From Maritimibacter sp. (GTDB lineage Bacteria; Pseudomonadota; Alphaproteobacteria; Rhodobacterales; Rhodobacteraceae), in assembly GCA_011389895.1 (NCBI GenBank), contig JAABTN010000010.1:28639-92638 (forward strand): a DNA stretch of 64,000 nucleotides, read 5' to 3'. Position numbers and translations under genes: made by a program. How positions within the stretch are numbered: position 1 is the stretch's first letter; every line of letters starts with the position of its first letter. The notes under the pieces are model-generated. The model was not told the DNA's origin. It did not search any database and saw only the letters and a list, made by a program, of their open reading frames with translations. This document shows positions 23,920-32,983 of the stretch, piece after piece.

Positions 23920-25746
23920 CTAAGTGACCTTGGTTTGCAATAGTGTCTCGGCCCTGGCCTGGATCCGGTCGAGGGCGTCGCGCGGCGTGACGATCCCGCG
24001 CAGCATGTCGTGAAGCTCTTGTCCGCACAGATCGACGATCTTCGAGATTTGCGGGATCGGCGGGCGCGGCCAGAATTGAAGCTCGTCGCGCCACGACATT
24101 TGGTCGACCAGTTCGAAGATCGGCGACAGGCGGCGCACCTCGGGGTCGGCCCCGACCGAATAGCGCGGGGCCGTGCGGCTCCCGTTCTGGGCATAGAGTT
24201 TCTGCGCGGCAGGCGACGTGAAGGCCACGAGCGCTTCGACCGCATCCTCGATCCGGTCCTCGGCAAGGTTCGCGGGAACGCAGAAAACGTAGCCCCCGAC
24301 CGGCGCAATCGGCGCGCCCTCGGGCCCGTGCGGATGGGGCAGGTAGCCGGTATTGCCATGCGCCGGGCAGCCCGAATCGAGCTCGAAATAGGGCGCCAGA
24401 AGGGTGTAGCCATAGGCCATCGCCACCCGGCCCGCACCATAGGGGCGCACCCGTTCATACCAAGACATCGACAGGATATCGGGCGGCGAAAAGCGCAGCA
24501 GTTGCAAAAGATAGTCGGCAGCGGCAAGCGCGCGGTCGGTGTTCAGCGTCGGGCGCAGGTCGCGCCCCGCCAGCGTGTCGGCATCGTAGCCGCCGGCAAT
24601 CCGGGGAATGTCGATGATCGGCTGCCCGAAGGCGGCGCAGGTCATCATGAAGGTATGGCCAAGCGCGGTGCCGCGCGCCGCGTTCCATGCGACACCGTAT
24701 CGTCCCCGGTCGGGATTGTGGAAATGCCGGGCCGCGTGGATCACCTCGTCGGTGGTTTCGGGGGGTTCCAGCCCTTCCGCGGCAAACAGGTCCTTGCGGT
24801 AGAACATGAGCTCCGGCGTCGTCTGGCTGGGCACACCGTAAGGTTGCCCGCCCCACTGCGCGGCGCGCCAGCCGGAGGTGTGAAAATCCGCCGGGTCAAG
24901 GCGGGCCACGTCCATCACGTCGGACAGAGGGCGGATCACACCCTTTTCCACGAATTCCCCCAACCAAGGTAGGTCGACCGCGATCAGGTCGTATCGGCTT
25001 CTGCCCCGTTCGGCGTTGCGCAACGCTTCCTGATGCAGGCGGTCGATGGAGAAGGCGCGCTGGTGAATGCTGGTGCCGACCATCTGTTCGAATTGGCGCT
25101 TCAGCCCTTCCATCACCATGAAAGTCGGGTCTCCATGCACAAGGATGCGCAATCCCCCCGCCAGTTTGAGCGGTTCGGGCAGTGCGCTTGGTGGCGCGAT
25201 GGCCGCGCGGCCCGGTTGATACGAGCCGCCGAAATAATAGTCGGTCGTCTCGCGTGTCTGGTTCACCATGCCGAAGGCCGAGCGCACATGCCGGTCGATC
25301 CGATCCGCGAGCTGCGTAAAACTGTCGAGCAACCGGGCGCTGGGGTGGAGCGAGTGGCTTTTACCCGTGCGCGTGCGCACGCGCCGCTCGATCAACCCGG
25401 CCTTCTCGATCTCGGCCAGCTTCCGTGTCGCGGTGGCATAGGGCACACCCGACGCAGAGACCAACGACGAGGGCGAGACGATCCGCCCCTCGGAATGGCA
25501 CCGCAAAAGGTGCAAAATCATGTTAAGATGGGGGTTCGGCGTGCTCGGGTCGATCGAATTGTCCAGCTCGACCAAGAGGTTGGTCAAGAAAAGAGTCATC
25601 CGCTCAAGGTCTGGATCGGTCGTCATCGCGGCGCTGTCCGACGGCTTGATTGCCCCGGATTGTCCAAATTGAGAGGAATTGGCAGCGCTAAGTTGCATCG
25701 GGTCCGAATTCTGCTTGCCGTCCGCACGGCGTTGACGTCTTGTCAT
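23920..25746 (-). CDS. Winged-helix regulator fused to a family 1 solute-binding domain
   Basis: A 608-residue protein from ATG 25746 (GAGG just upstream). Residues 1-65 are polar. A winged helix-turn-helix follows (about 70-130, SGVPYATATRKLAEIEKAGLIERR). From about 195 to the end is a MalE/UgpB-type (family 1) solute-binding domain: LRILVHGDPTF, YDLIAVDLPWLGEFVEKGVIRPL, YGVPSQTTPELMFYRKDLF, GGYVFCVPANLAED. There is no signal peptide or membrane helix, so the binding domain is cytoplasmic and would act as a ligand sensor. Gene 10 bp upstream of SDR 1 and divergent from the CUT2 operon, so it likely controls both arms. Confidence 0.85.
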   Translation of the reverse strand: MTRRQRRADGKQNSDPMQLSAANSSQFGQSGAIKPSDSAAMTTDPDLERMTLFLTNLLVELDNSIDPSTPNPHLNMILHLLRCHSEGRIVSPSSLVSASGVPYATATRKLAEIEKAGLIERRVRTRTGKSHSLHPSARLLDSFTQLADRIDRHVRSAFGMVNQTRETTDYYFGGSYQPGRAAIAPPSALPEPLKLAGGLRILVHGDPTFMVMEGLKRQFEQMVGTSIHQRAFSIDRLHQEALRNAERGRSRYDLIAVDLPWLGEFVEKGVIRPLSDVMDVARLDPADFHTSGWRAAQWGGQPYGVPSQTTPELMFYRKDLFAAEGLEPPETTDEVIHAARHFHNPDRGRYGVAWNAARGTALGHTFMMTCAAFGQPIIDIPRIAGGYDADTLAGRDLRPTLNTDRALAAADYLLQLLRFSPPDILSMSWYERVRPYGAGRVAMAYGYTLLAPYFELDSGCPAHGNTGYLPHPHGPEGAPIAPVGGYVFCVPANLAEDRIEDAVEALVAFTSPAAQKLYAQNGSRTAPRYSVGADPEVRRLSPIFELVDQMSWRDELQFWPRPPIPQISKIVDLCGQELHDMLRGIVTPRDALDRIQARAETLLQTKVT

Positions 25747-25957
25747 TCTGATCCTCGCAAAATTGCTCATTTTGATAGCCATTAGTATGGAGAAGAAGTC
25801 CACTTTGGTCATTGAAATATTCAAAACGGATAAAACGGCTGAGGTTTGAGCCGCGAGAATCGCGCTCAATGCAGGGGCGGTTGAGAAGGGTGCAGACCCT
25901 TGGGGCTGGGAGGCCGACCGCGACCGCACAGAGTTAACCTACGGGAGGAAAGTAAGA
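25747..25957. promoter_or_regulatory. Divergent control region of the catabolic supercluster
   Basis: 211 bp, AT-richer on the regulator side. It contains a palindrome TTGAA-ATA-TTCAA (25812-25824), two direct AAAACGG repeats (25823-25829 and 25832-25838), and a near-perfect GC-rich inverted repeat GAGCCGCGA/TCGCGCTC (25848-25867). These are candidate operators for the fused regulator. Promoters for both arms must lie here; I do not assign exact hexamers. Confidence 0.55.
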
Positions 25958-26908
25958 ATGAACCTTACCATGAAAGTCGCGCTGGCGTGCACCACGGCCA
26001 TGATCGGCACGGCTGCTGCCGCGCAATCCATGACCATTGGCATCACCCAGAACAATGTTGGTGTCGACAGCTACCAGACCACCTATGAACAAGCCTTCAT
26101 CGCGGCGGCGGAAGCCAACGACGATGTCGAAGTCGTCGTTCTCGACGCCGGCGGCGACGTGGCCCGCCAGATCGCCCAAATGGAAGATCTTATCCAACAG
26201 GAAGTGGACGCCATCATCATCTGGCCGACCAACGGCGAGGCCGTGATCCCCGCCGTGCGCAAGGCCAGCCAGGCCGATATCCCGGTGATCGTCACCAACT
26301 CCAACATCGCCGAGGCCGGGTTTGACTTCGTCGCCTCTTTCTCGGGTCCGGACAACATCACGCAAGGATCGCGCTCTGCCGAGATCATGTGTGACAAGTT
26401 CACCGACATGGGCATCCAAGACGAAGCCCGCGTGGTGCAAATCTCGGGTCAGCCCGGCTACACCACCGCCATCGAACGCGCCCAAGGCTTTGAAGAGCGT
26501 CTTCCGGAAGTCTGCCCGAACGTCGAGCTGGTCGAAACCCAGCCGGGCGACTGGAACCGCGAGAAATCACAGCAGGTCATGGAAGCCTTCCTCGTCAAGT
26601 ATGACGACATTGATGGCGTCTATGCCGGTGACGACAACATGGGCGTGGGCGCGCTGAACGCCGCCAAGGCCGCCGGACGCGACGGTATCACGTTCGTCGG
26701 TGCGACCAACTTCGCCGTCGGCTACGAAGCGATGGAAGCGGGCGACTACTGGGGTTCGATCTACCAGTCCCCGGTCGATGACGCCGAGGCCGCGCTTCAG
26801 ACCGCCATCGACACGATCAATGGGGAAGACCTGCCGTTCCTGAACTACTTCGACACGCCGAAGATCACGCAGGACAACATGGGCGATTTCACCAAGCCGG
26901 TGTTCTAA
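25958..26908 (+). CDS. Sugar-type ABC transporter periplasmic binding protein (CUT2/RbsB-like)
   Basis: Captures a sugar, polyol or related ligand in the periplasm. 316 residues, with GGGAGG upstream of ATG. Signal peptide of about 22 residues (MNLTMKVALACTTAMIGTAAA). The mature part is a type I periplasmic-binding fold: MTIGITQNNVGVDSYQTTYEQ, IIIWPTNGEAVIPAV, IPVIVTNSNI, YAGDDNMGVGALNA, SIYQSPVDDAEAAL. First gene of the plus arm. Ligand not predictable from sequence alone. Confidence 0.9.
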   Translation: MNLTMKVALACTTAMIGTAAAAQSMTIGITQNNVGVDSYQTTYEQAFIAAAEANDDVEVVVLDAGGDVARQIAQMEDLIQQEVDAIIIWPTNGEAVIPAVRKASQADIPVIVTNSNIAEAGFDFVASFSGPDNITQGSRSAEIMCDKFTDMGIQDEARVVQISGQPGYTTAIERAQGFEERLPEVCPNVELVETQPGDWNREKSQQVMEAFLVKYDDIDGVYAGDDNMGVGALNAAKAAGRDGITFVGATNFAVGYEAMEAGDYWGSIYQSPVDDAEAALQTAIDTINGEDLPFLNYFDTPKITQDNMGDFTKPVF

Positions 26909-26992
26909 TCTCCTCCCGGGACGCGCGGGGTGGCCCAGGCTACCTCGCGCACCTTTGGTTTTTTCGTAAGAGTGTATGGCTCAGGGGGCGGC

Positions 26993-27790
26993 ATGACGCG
27001 TGTTTCGGGGCGGTCTTGTATCGTGACAGGTGCCGCCCAAGGCATTGGTCGCGCCATTGGTGAAGCGCTGCTCGACGAGGGCGCGGATGTTTGTTTCGCC
27101 GATATCAACGCAGACAAGGTGGCCGAAGTCGCGCAGGCAAGCGGCGCGCGGGCCGCCGCCGCAGGCAGCAAGGCGACGCATATTGCCGTCGATGTGACCG
27201 ACCGTGAGCAAGTTCAGGCGATGATCGCCCACACGGTCGAGCGTTTCGGAAAGCTCGATGTGAAGTTCAACAACGCGGGCGTGAACAAGCCCATGAATTT
27301 TTTGGACGTCACCGAGGAGAATTGGAATTTCATAATGGGGATCAACGGCTTGGGGTGCATGATCGGAATGCAGGAAGCAGCCCGCCAGATGATCGCCCAA
27401 GGTGGGGGTGGCAAGATCATCAACACCGCCAGCGTGGCCAGCCGACAGGGGTTCGACAACGTCGCCCCCTATTGCGCCAGCAAATGGGCCGTGGTGTCGC
27501 TTACCCAATCGGGTGCGCGGGACCTGGCCAAGCATGATATCACCGTGACGGGGTTCGCACCCGGCGTGGTGGCCACCGAGATGTGGGAACAGGTCGATCA
27601 AGACCTGATGGACATCGGCGTTGCCGAGCGGCCGGGACAGGCGATGGAAGAGTTTTCGTCCGAGATCCTGAAAGGTCGCGTGGCCACGCCCGAAGATATC
27701 ACCGGGACGACAACGTTTCTCGCGTCTCGGGAAAGTGACTACATGACCGGGCAGATCATCATGATCGACGGAGGCATGGCGCTCGTATAG
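26993..27790 (+). CDS. Short-chain dehydrogenase/reductase (SDR 2), paralogue of SDR 1
   Basis: Classical SDR of 265 residues from ATG 26993; a GTG at 26930 would add a non-conserved leader. Cofactor site TGAAQGIGRAIG, NNAGVNKPMNF, catalytic Ser in NTASVAS, YCASK, and YMTGQIIMIDGG at the end. Shared signature strings with SDR 1 across the whole length point to a duplication with divergence. Inserted between the binding-protein gene and the permeases, so it is expressed with uptake. Confidence 0.88.
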   Translation: MTRVSGRSCIVTGAAQGIGRAIGEALLDEGADVCFADINADKVAEVAQASGARAAAAGSKATHIAVDVTDREQVQAMIAHTVERFGKLDVKFNNAGVNKPMNFLDVTEENWNFIMGINGLGCMIGMQEAARQMIAQGGGGKIINTASVASRQGFDNVAPYCASKWAVVSLTQSGARDLAKHDITVTGFAPGVVATEMWEQVDQDLMDIGVAERPGQAMEEFSSEILKGRVATPEDITGTTTFLASRESDYMTGQIIMIDGGMALV

Positions 27791-27818
27791 CGGCTGTGCT
27801 GCGGGGAGGAGAGAAAAC

Positions 27819-28790
27819 ATGAAACTCACGAAACAGAGCGTTGGCACGTTTCTGGCCAAACAGGGCATTCTGGTCGCTTTTGCCGTCTTCATGATCGGCT
27901 TTGCCTTGGCCAATCAACGGTTCATCGACATCGACAACATCGCGGGCGTGATCCGTTCATCCGCCATTCTCGGCGTCATGGCGCTGGGGGTGACTTTCGT
28001 GGTGATCGGGGGAAATCTCGACCTCTCGGTGGGGTCGATGATGTCGTTCTCGACCATTGTCGTGCTCGATCTGCATGACAAGATCGGCCCGGCGCTGGCC
28101 ATTCCGGCGATGTTCGGTCTCACGCTTCTGCTGGGGGCGTTCATCGGGTTCCTTGTCGGATACCTGAAACTGAATTCGCTGATCGTGACCTTGGGGATGT
28201 TATCGGCAATCCATGGTCTGACCCTGACGTGGTCGGGCGGCAAGAACATGGATATCGCGGATAAATCCGGCACCTGGTTCTCGGTGTTCGGGCAGGACCG
28301 CTTGCTGGGTATCCCGATGCCGATCCTGATCTTTGCGCTTCTGGCCGCGATCCTCGGGCTTGTCATGGCCAAGACCCCGTTCGGGCGAAAGGTCTACGCG
28401 GTCGGCGGCAACGGGCAAGCCGCGACATTTTCGGGGATCCCGCGCGCGCGCATCGTGTTCTTTACCTACCTCGTGTCGGCCTTTTGCGTGGCGACGGCGG
28501 GGCTCTTGCAGGCCAGTCGCAGCCTTGGCAGCCAGAACACCGTGGGGCAGGGCATGGAGCTTGAAGTGCTGGCCGCCGTCATCCTTGGCGGGGCGTCGCT
28601 TCTGGGTGGGTCCGGCACGATTTTCAAGACCGTGATCGGTGTGCTGATCCTCGGTTTCATCCAGAACGGGCTCTTGTTGGTCGGTCTGGATTTCTACGTC
28701 CAATACATCGTGACCTGGGCCATCATCATCCTTGCCGTCTGGCTGGATGTCGCTGCCAAGCGTGGCAGCCTGTGGTCGCCGATTGCGTAA
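27819..28790 (+). CDS. CUT2-type ABC transporter permease 1 (RbsC-like)
   Basis: Inner-membrane permease, 323 residues, GGGGAGGAGAG upstream. Eight or more hydrophobic segments. Typical signatures: GVTFVVIGGNLDLSVGSMMS (about 55-74), NSLIVTLGMLSAIHGL, VYAVGGNGQAATFSGI (permease loop), and AAVILGGASLLGGSGTIF. It sits 13 bp before a second, distinct permease, suggesting a heterodimeric channel. Confidence 0.9.
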   Translation: MKLTKQSVGTFLAKQGILVAFAVFMIGFALANQRFIDIDNIAGVIRSSAILGVMALGVTFVVIGGNLDLSVGSMMSFSTIVVLDLHDKIGPALAIPAMFGLTLLLGAFIGFLVGYLKLNSLIVTLGMLSAIHGLTLTWSGGKNMDIADKSGTWFSVFGQDRLLGIPMPILIFALLAAILGLVMAKTPFGRKVYAVGGNGQAATFSGIPRARIVFFTYLVSAFCVATAGLLQASRSLGSQNTVGQGMELEVLAAVILGGASLLGGSGTIFKTVIGVLILGFIQNGLLLVGLDFYVQYIVTWAIIILAVWLDVAAKRGSLWSPIA

Positions 28791-28803
28791 GGGAGCGCCA
28801 GAT

Positions 28804-29805
28804 ATGACACCGGACAAACGCAAGGATCTTTTGAAAATGAGCGCGATCTGGGCCTTTATCCTGGTCGAGCTGGCGTTCTTTTCGATCATCGGGGACCGGC
28901 TCTCGGTTTCGGACAAGGCGTTCATGGATTTCGAAAACATGCTGCTTTTGCTCAAGCAATCGGCACCGATCGGGATCATCGCGCTGGGCATGACGGTCAT
29001 CATGATCAACGGCAACATCGACCTGAGCGTCGGGGCGACCTTTGCGCTGGCCGCCATCGTTCTGTTGGAAAGCATGACATGGCCGTTCATGCAGACACTG
29101 GGCGATTGGGCGATCCCGCTCGCATGGCTGTTCGCGCTTCTGACAGGCGTGGCGATGGGGGCGATCAACGGCCTGATCGTGTGGAAGACGGGTGTCGATG
29201 CGTTCATCGTGACACTCGGGGCGATGCTGGGCTTTCGCGGGCTTGTGTTCATGTTCAACGGTGAACAGCCGACAAGTCACCTGAACTGGACCCTCGTGGA
29301 TTTTGCGGAGGCGCAGTTTCTGGGCCTGCACACCGCGACATGGTTCCTTCTGGCAACCGCGCTTTTGCTGTGGCTTTTGATGACCAAGACGGTGCATGGC
29401 CGCAATGCCTATGCCATCGGTAACAACCGCGAAGCGGCGGTGAATGCGGGGATCCGCGTGGGGCCGCATTTCCTTTTGAATTTCATGCTGATCGGCTTTC
29501 TCGCGGCCCTGTCTGCGGTGGTGTTTTATTCCGAGAGCGGCTCGGTCAACCCCAATGACGGGATGCTTTATGAATTGTGGGCGATCACCGCGGTCGTTCT
29601 GGGGGGCACCAAGCTCGCCGGTGGATACGGGTCGATCATTTCGACCTTGGGCGGTGTCATCGCGATCCAGCTTTTGCGCAAGGGGCTGGGCCATGTCGGG
29701 GCGGATACGCAGACCGTCAACCTCGTCATCGGCCTGATCCTGATCGCCGTGCTGATTCTGGATCGGCAGTTGAACCGCAAAGGCCAAGAGGAGTTGAAGA
29801 TATGA
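28804..29805 (+). CDS. CUT2-type ABC transporter permease 2 (RbsC-like)
   Basis: Inner-membrane permease, 333 residues from ATG 28804 (GGGAG upstream). Same family as permease 1 but clearly diverged: GMTVIMINGNIDLSVGATFA, DAFIVTLGAMLGFRGLVFMF, NAYAIGNNREAAVNAGI, AVVLGGTKLAGGYGSII. The stop overlaps the ATPase start by 4 bp. Two different CUT2 permeases in one operon is a known variation on the more usual homodimer. Confidence 0.9.
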   Translation: MTPDKRKDLLKMSAIWAFILVELAFFSIIGDRLSVSDKAFMDFENMLLLLKQSAPIGIIALGMTVIMINGNIDLSVGATFALAAIVLLESMTWPFMQTLGDWAIPLAWLFALLTGVAMGAINGLIVWKTGVDAFIVTLGAMLGFRGLVFMFNGEQPTSHLNWTLVDFAEAQFLGLHTATWFLLATALLLWLLMTKTVHGRNAYAIGNNREAAVNAGIRVGPHFLLNFMLIGFLAALSAVVFYSESGSVNPNDGMLYELWAITAVVLGGTKLAGGYGSIISTLGGVIAIQLLRKGLGHVGADTQTVNLVIGLILIAVLILDRQLNRKGQEELKI

Positions 29806-31313
29806 GTGATCAAGTTCCCGTTCTGCGCCTTGAGGGCATCGTGAAAACATTCCCCGGTGTGCGGGCGCTCGACGGCGTGTCGTTTGACGTGCGCCCGGGC
29901 GAAGTGCACGCGCTTATGGGGGAAAACGGTGCTGGCAAGTCCACCCTGATGAAGGTTCTGGGCGGTATCCATGCGCCCAACGAGGGGCAGATTTTCATCG
30001 CCGAAGAGCCGGTGACCATGACCTCGCCGATGCAGGCGAAGGCCAAGGGCGTGGTGTTCATTCACCAAGAGCTGAGCTTGGCGGATGAGCTGACCGTGGC
30101 CGAGAATATCTTTCTGGGCGAATTGCCGTTGAAGTCATTCGGCCGGGTCGATTGGGCCACGCTTTACGCTCGGACCGACGACATTCTCAAGAAGCTGAAC
30201 GTGAGGTTCACCGCGAAAACCCGCGTTGGCGATTTGTCCATTGCCAACCAGCAGATGGTCGAGATCGGACGTGCCCTGACCGTGTCGCCCCGCGCCGTGA
30301 TCTTTGACGAGCCGACCGCCTCGCTGACCGATGCGGAAAAGGTGGTGCTGTTCGACGTGATTGCCGACTTGCAATCCCAGGGTGTCGGGATCGTCTATAT
30401 CTCGCACCGGATGGAAGAGGTTTTCAAGATGACCGACCGGATCAGCGTTCTGCGCGACGGTCAGTACCGTGGCACGCTTGAAACCGCCGAGACGAACGAG
30501 GACGAGGTCACAAAGCTGATGATCGGGCGCAGCCTTGATCTGTCGCGCAACGAAACCGAACACGAATTCGGCGAGGTGGCGCTCGAGGTGCGCGGACTGA
30601 GCTGCGGTCAGCAGTTCCAAGACGTCGATTTTGCCGTTCACAAGGGCGAAGTCCTTGGGTTTTACGGGCTTGTCGGAGCCGGGCGCACGGCGATTGCAGA
30701 GACGGTGTTCGGCCTGCGCACCCCGTCGGCGGGAACCATCCTGATCAATGGAAAGGAAGAGCGCATAAATTCACCGATCGACGCGCTGCGGCTGGGCATT
30801 TCGCTCGTGCCGGAGGACCGGAAGGATCAGGGTCTCGTGCTTGGCATGAATTGCCGGGACAACATGACCCTGCCCCAAGTCGGTGACCTGACCGCCGGGC
30901 CGTTTGTCAGCGACGGGGCCGAGATCGCGATTTTCGACCAGTATCGCGACAAGCTCGACATCCGCACGCCGGGCTGGCGGCAATTGGTCGGCAACCTGTC
31001 GGGGGGCAATCAGCAAAAGATCGTCATCGGCAAATGGCTGTCCATGCGCCCCGATGTGTTGATCGTGGACGAACCGACGCGGGGCATCGACGTCGGCTCG
31101 AAATCAGAGATTCACAACCTGATCCGCGAACTTGCTGCACAGGGGTATGCCGTGATTGTCATAAGCTCGGAAATGCCGGAGGTGCTGCATGTCTCTGACC
31201 GGATCGTGGCGATGTACTCGGGCAAGGTGATGCGCGAATTCACCGCGCAGGACGTGACCGAAGACAACCTGATCCAGGCGATCTCTGGCCTCGGCGACGA
31301 CAAGGCGGCCTGA
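29802..31313 (+). CDS. CUT2-type ABC transporter ATPase with two nucleotide-binding domains (RbsA-like)
   Basis: Energises the transporter. 503 residues. First domain: Walker A GENGAGKSTLMKVLGG, Walker B VIFDEPTASLT, with a weak signature LSIANQQMVEIGRAL. Second domain: the Walker A position is degenerate (GFYGLVGAGRTAIAETVFG, lacking GKS/T), the signature is LSGGNQQKIVIGKWL, and Walker B is VLIVDEPTRGIDVG. This asymmetry is the rule for RbsA/AraG proteins. ATG 29802 follows AGAGGAG. Overlaps its neighbours on both sides. Confidence 0.92.
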   Translation: MSDQVPVLRLEGIVKTFPGVRALDGVSFDVRPGEVHALMGENGAGKSTLMKVLGGIHAPNEGQIFIAEEPVTMTSPMQAKAKGVVFIHQELSLADELTVAENIFLGELPLKSFGRVDWATLYARTDDILKKLNVRFTAKTRVGDLSIANQQMVEIGRALTVSPRAVIFDEPTASLTDAEKVVLFDVIADLQSQGVGIVYISHRMEEVFKMTDRISVLRDGQYRGTLETAETNEDEVTKLMIGRSLDLSRNETEHEFGEVALEVRGLSCGQQFQDVDFAVHKGEVLGFYGLVGAGRTAIAETVFGLRTPSAGTILINGKEERINSPIDALRLGISLVPEDRKDQGLVLGMNCRDNMTLPQVGDLTAGPFVSDGAEIAIFDQYRDKLDIRTPGWRQLVGNLSGGNQQKIVIGKWLSMRPDVLIVDEPTRGIDVGSKSEIHNLIRELAAQGYAVIVISSEMPEVLHVSDRIVAMYSGKVMREFTAQDVTEDNLIQAISGLGDDKAA

Positions 31314-32185
31314 TGCGCGTCGGTTTCGCCGGCCTCGGCCGGATGGGGCGGCACATGGCGCGCAACCTCGTCGGCGCGGGCCACGAGCTTGTGGTGTGGA
31401 ACCGCTCGCCAGCGCCCGCCCGGGCGCTTGCTGCCGAGATCGGGGTAAAGGTCGCCGAAACACCGGCGGCCCTTGCCGAGGTCAGCGAGGTGGTGATCAC
31501 CATGCTGGCCGACGACCCGGCCTCGGAAGCGGTGCACGCGGGCCACGGCGGGCTTTTCACCGCCGCGGGCGGCGCGCGCACCATCATCGAGATGGGCACC
31601 ATGAGCCCCGGCCACATTGCCGGGCTGGTTACAGCCGCGCCCGAAGGCGTGACGGTGATCGACGCCCCGGTTTCGGGCGCCACCCAGGCCGCCGAGGCGG
31701 CGGCGCTGGTGATCATGGCGGGCTGTGACGAGGCCGCCGCCGCCCGCCTCGCGCCGCTTTTCGAAGCGATGGGCAAGCAGACTTTCGCCCTCGGACCATC
31801 CGGATCGGGGGCGGTGATGAAGCTTGCGGTCAACACCCTGATCCACGGCGTCAACCAGTGCTTTGCCGAGGCGATGACATTGGCCGAAAGTGCCGGGATC
31901 GAGAGCGCGCGCGCCTTCGACGTGGTCGAGGCCTCTGCTGCCGCTGCTCCGATGCTAAGCTACCGCCGCCCGCTCTACCTCGACGAGGCGAACCATGACG
32001 TTACCTTCACCGTCGCACTGGCGCAGAAGGACATGGCGGTAACCCTCGCGCTCGCCAAGCACCTCGGCGTGTCCATGCCGCAGGGCGCGGTCACCCTCGC
32101 GAAGCTCGACGAGGCCGCCACCGCCGGTTACGGCGCGCGCGACATGGCCGCGATGCTGGATTACATGAGAAAGGATACGCAATGA
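31313..32185 (+). CDS. 3-hydroxyisobutyrate dehydrogenase-family oxidoreductase
   Basis: Beta-hydroxyacid dehydrogenase family, 290 residues. NAD(P) site GFAGLGRMGRHMARNL at the N-terminus, substrate motif VIDAPVSGATQAAEAAAL (about 122), catalytic Lys in GSGAVMKLAVN (about 172), and the all-helical C-terminal domain. Family members include tartronate-semialdehyde reductase and 3-hydroxyisobutyrate dehydrogenase; the substrate here is unknown. The start overlaps the ATPase stop (TGATG). This gene and the next use CTC and GCC codons visibly more than the transporter genes before them. Confidence 0.87.
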   Translation: MRVGFAGLGRMGRHMARNLVGAGHELVVWNRSPAPARALAAEIGVKVAETPAALAEVSEVVITMLADDPASEAVHAGHGGLFTAAGGARTIIEMGTMSPGHIAGLVTAAPEGVTVIDAPVSGATQAAEAAALVIMAGCDEAAAARLAPLFEAMGKQTFALGPSGSGAVMKLAVNTLIHGVNQCFAEAMTLAESAGIESARAFDVVEASAAAAPMLSYRRPLYLDEANHDVTFTVALAQKDMAVTLALAKHLGVSMPQGAVTLAKLDEAATAGYGARDMAAMLDYMRKDTQ

Positions 32186-32901
32186 AAGCCGCGCTCTTCG
32201 TGGGGGGCTGGGAAGGCCACGCCCCCTCCGATTTCGCCGACTGGTATGCCGATCTCCTGACGGCCAACGGCTTCGAGGTCGATGTCCACGACACGCTCGA
32301 ACCGCTCGAACGCCCCGGTGATCTCGCCGATCTCGACCTGATCACCCCGATCTGGTCCTCTGCCCGGTCAGGGCACAAGGATGAATTTGGCAACATGACC
32401 AAGCCGCAGGAAGACGGGCTTCTTGCGCTCGTCGCCAATGGCTGCGGCCTCGCCGGCTGGCATGGCCACATGGGCGACGCGTTCCGCGACCGGCCAACCT
32501 ACCATTTCCTTATCGGCGGACAGTTCGTCGCCCACCCGCCGGGCTGGCCCGACAACCTCCAGCCGAAAGAGGACTACATCGACTACGATGTCACCATCTG
32601 CCGCCCCGACGACCTCATCGTGAAGGGGATCAGAAGTTTTCGGCTGACCTCGGAACAGTATTACATGCTGGTCGACCCTTCTAACGAAGTGCTGGCCACC
32701 ACCACCTTTTCGGGCGAACACCTGTGGTGGATCGAGGGCACGGTGATCCCGGTGGTCTGGAAACGCCGCTGGGACAAAGGCCGGGTGTTCTACTGCTCGA
32801 TTGGCCACGAGCTTGACGATCTCAAGCAGCCGCAGGTCACCGAGATCATCCGCCGCGGCGCCATCTGGGCGGCCGAGGGCAAGGCGGCGGCGATGGCCTG
32901 A
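32182..32901 (+). CDS. ThuA-domain (trehalose-utilisation-like) protein
   Basis: A 239-residue protein of the ThuA/glutamine-amidotransferase-like fold. Features: FVGGWEGHAPSDFADWY start, DLDLITPIWSSARSG, GCGLAGWHGHMGDAFRD (the family GWHG motif), FIGGQF-like segment LIGGQFVAHPPG, GEHLWWIEGTVIPVVW, and RVFYCSIGHELDD near the end. Family members act in sugar catabolism in rhizobia (trehalose, maltitol), with unclear chemistry. Overlaps the previous gene by 4 bp. Last gene of the plus arm, followed by a terminator. Confidence 0.85.
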   Translation: MKAALFVGGWEGHAPSDFADWYADLLTANGFEVDVHDTLEPLERPGDLADLDLITPIWSSARSGHKDEFGNMTKPQEDGLLALVANGCGLAGWHGHMGDAFRDRPTYHFLIGGQFVAHPPGWPDNLQPKEDYIDYDVTICRPDDLIVKGIRSFRLTSEQYYMLVDPSNEVLATTTFSGEHLWWIEGTVIPVVWKRRWDKGRVFYCSIGHELDDLKQPQVTEIIRRGAIWAAEGKAAAMA

Positions 32902-32913
32902 CCACCGGGGTTC

Positions 32914-32945
32914 GGGGGACGCCCTGGGAAATCGCCGCGTCCCCC
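32914..32945. terminator. Terminator between the convergent thuA-like and kef-like genes
   Basis: GGGGGACGC (32914-32922) pairs with GCGTCCCCC (32937-32945) over a 14-base loop, followed by TCTTAT. It lies between two convergent genes and could act on both strands. Confidence 0.65.
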
Positions 32946-32983
32946 TCTTATGCTTTCACGTCCTTGGGCCGGTTACCCGGGTG

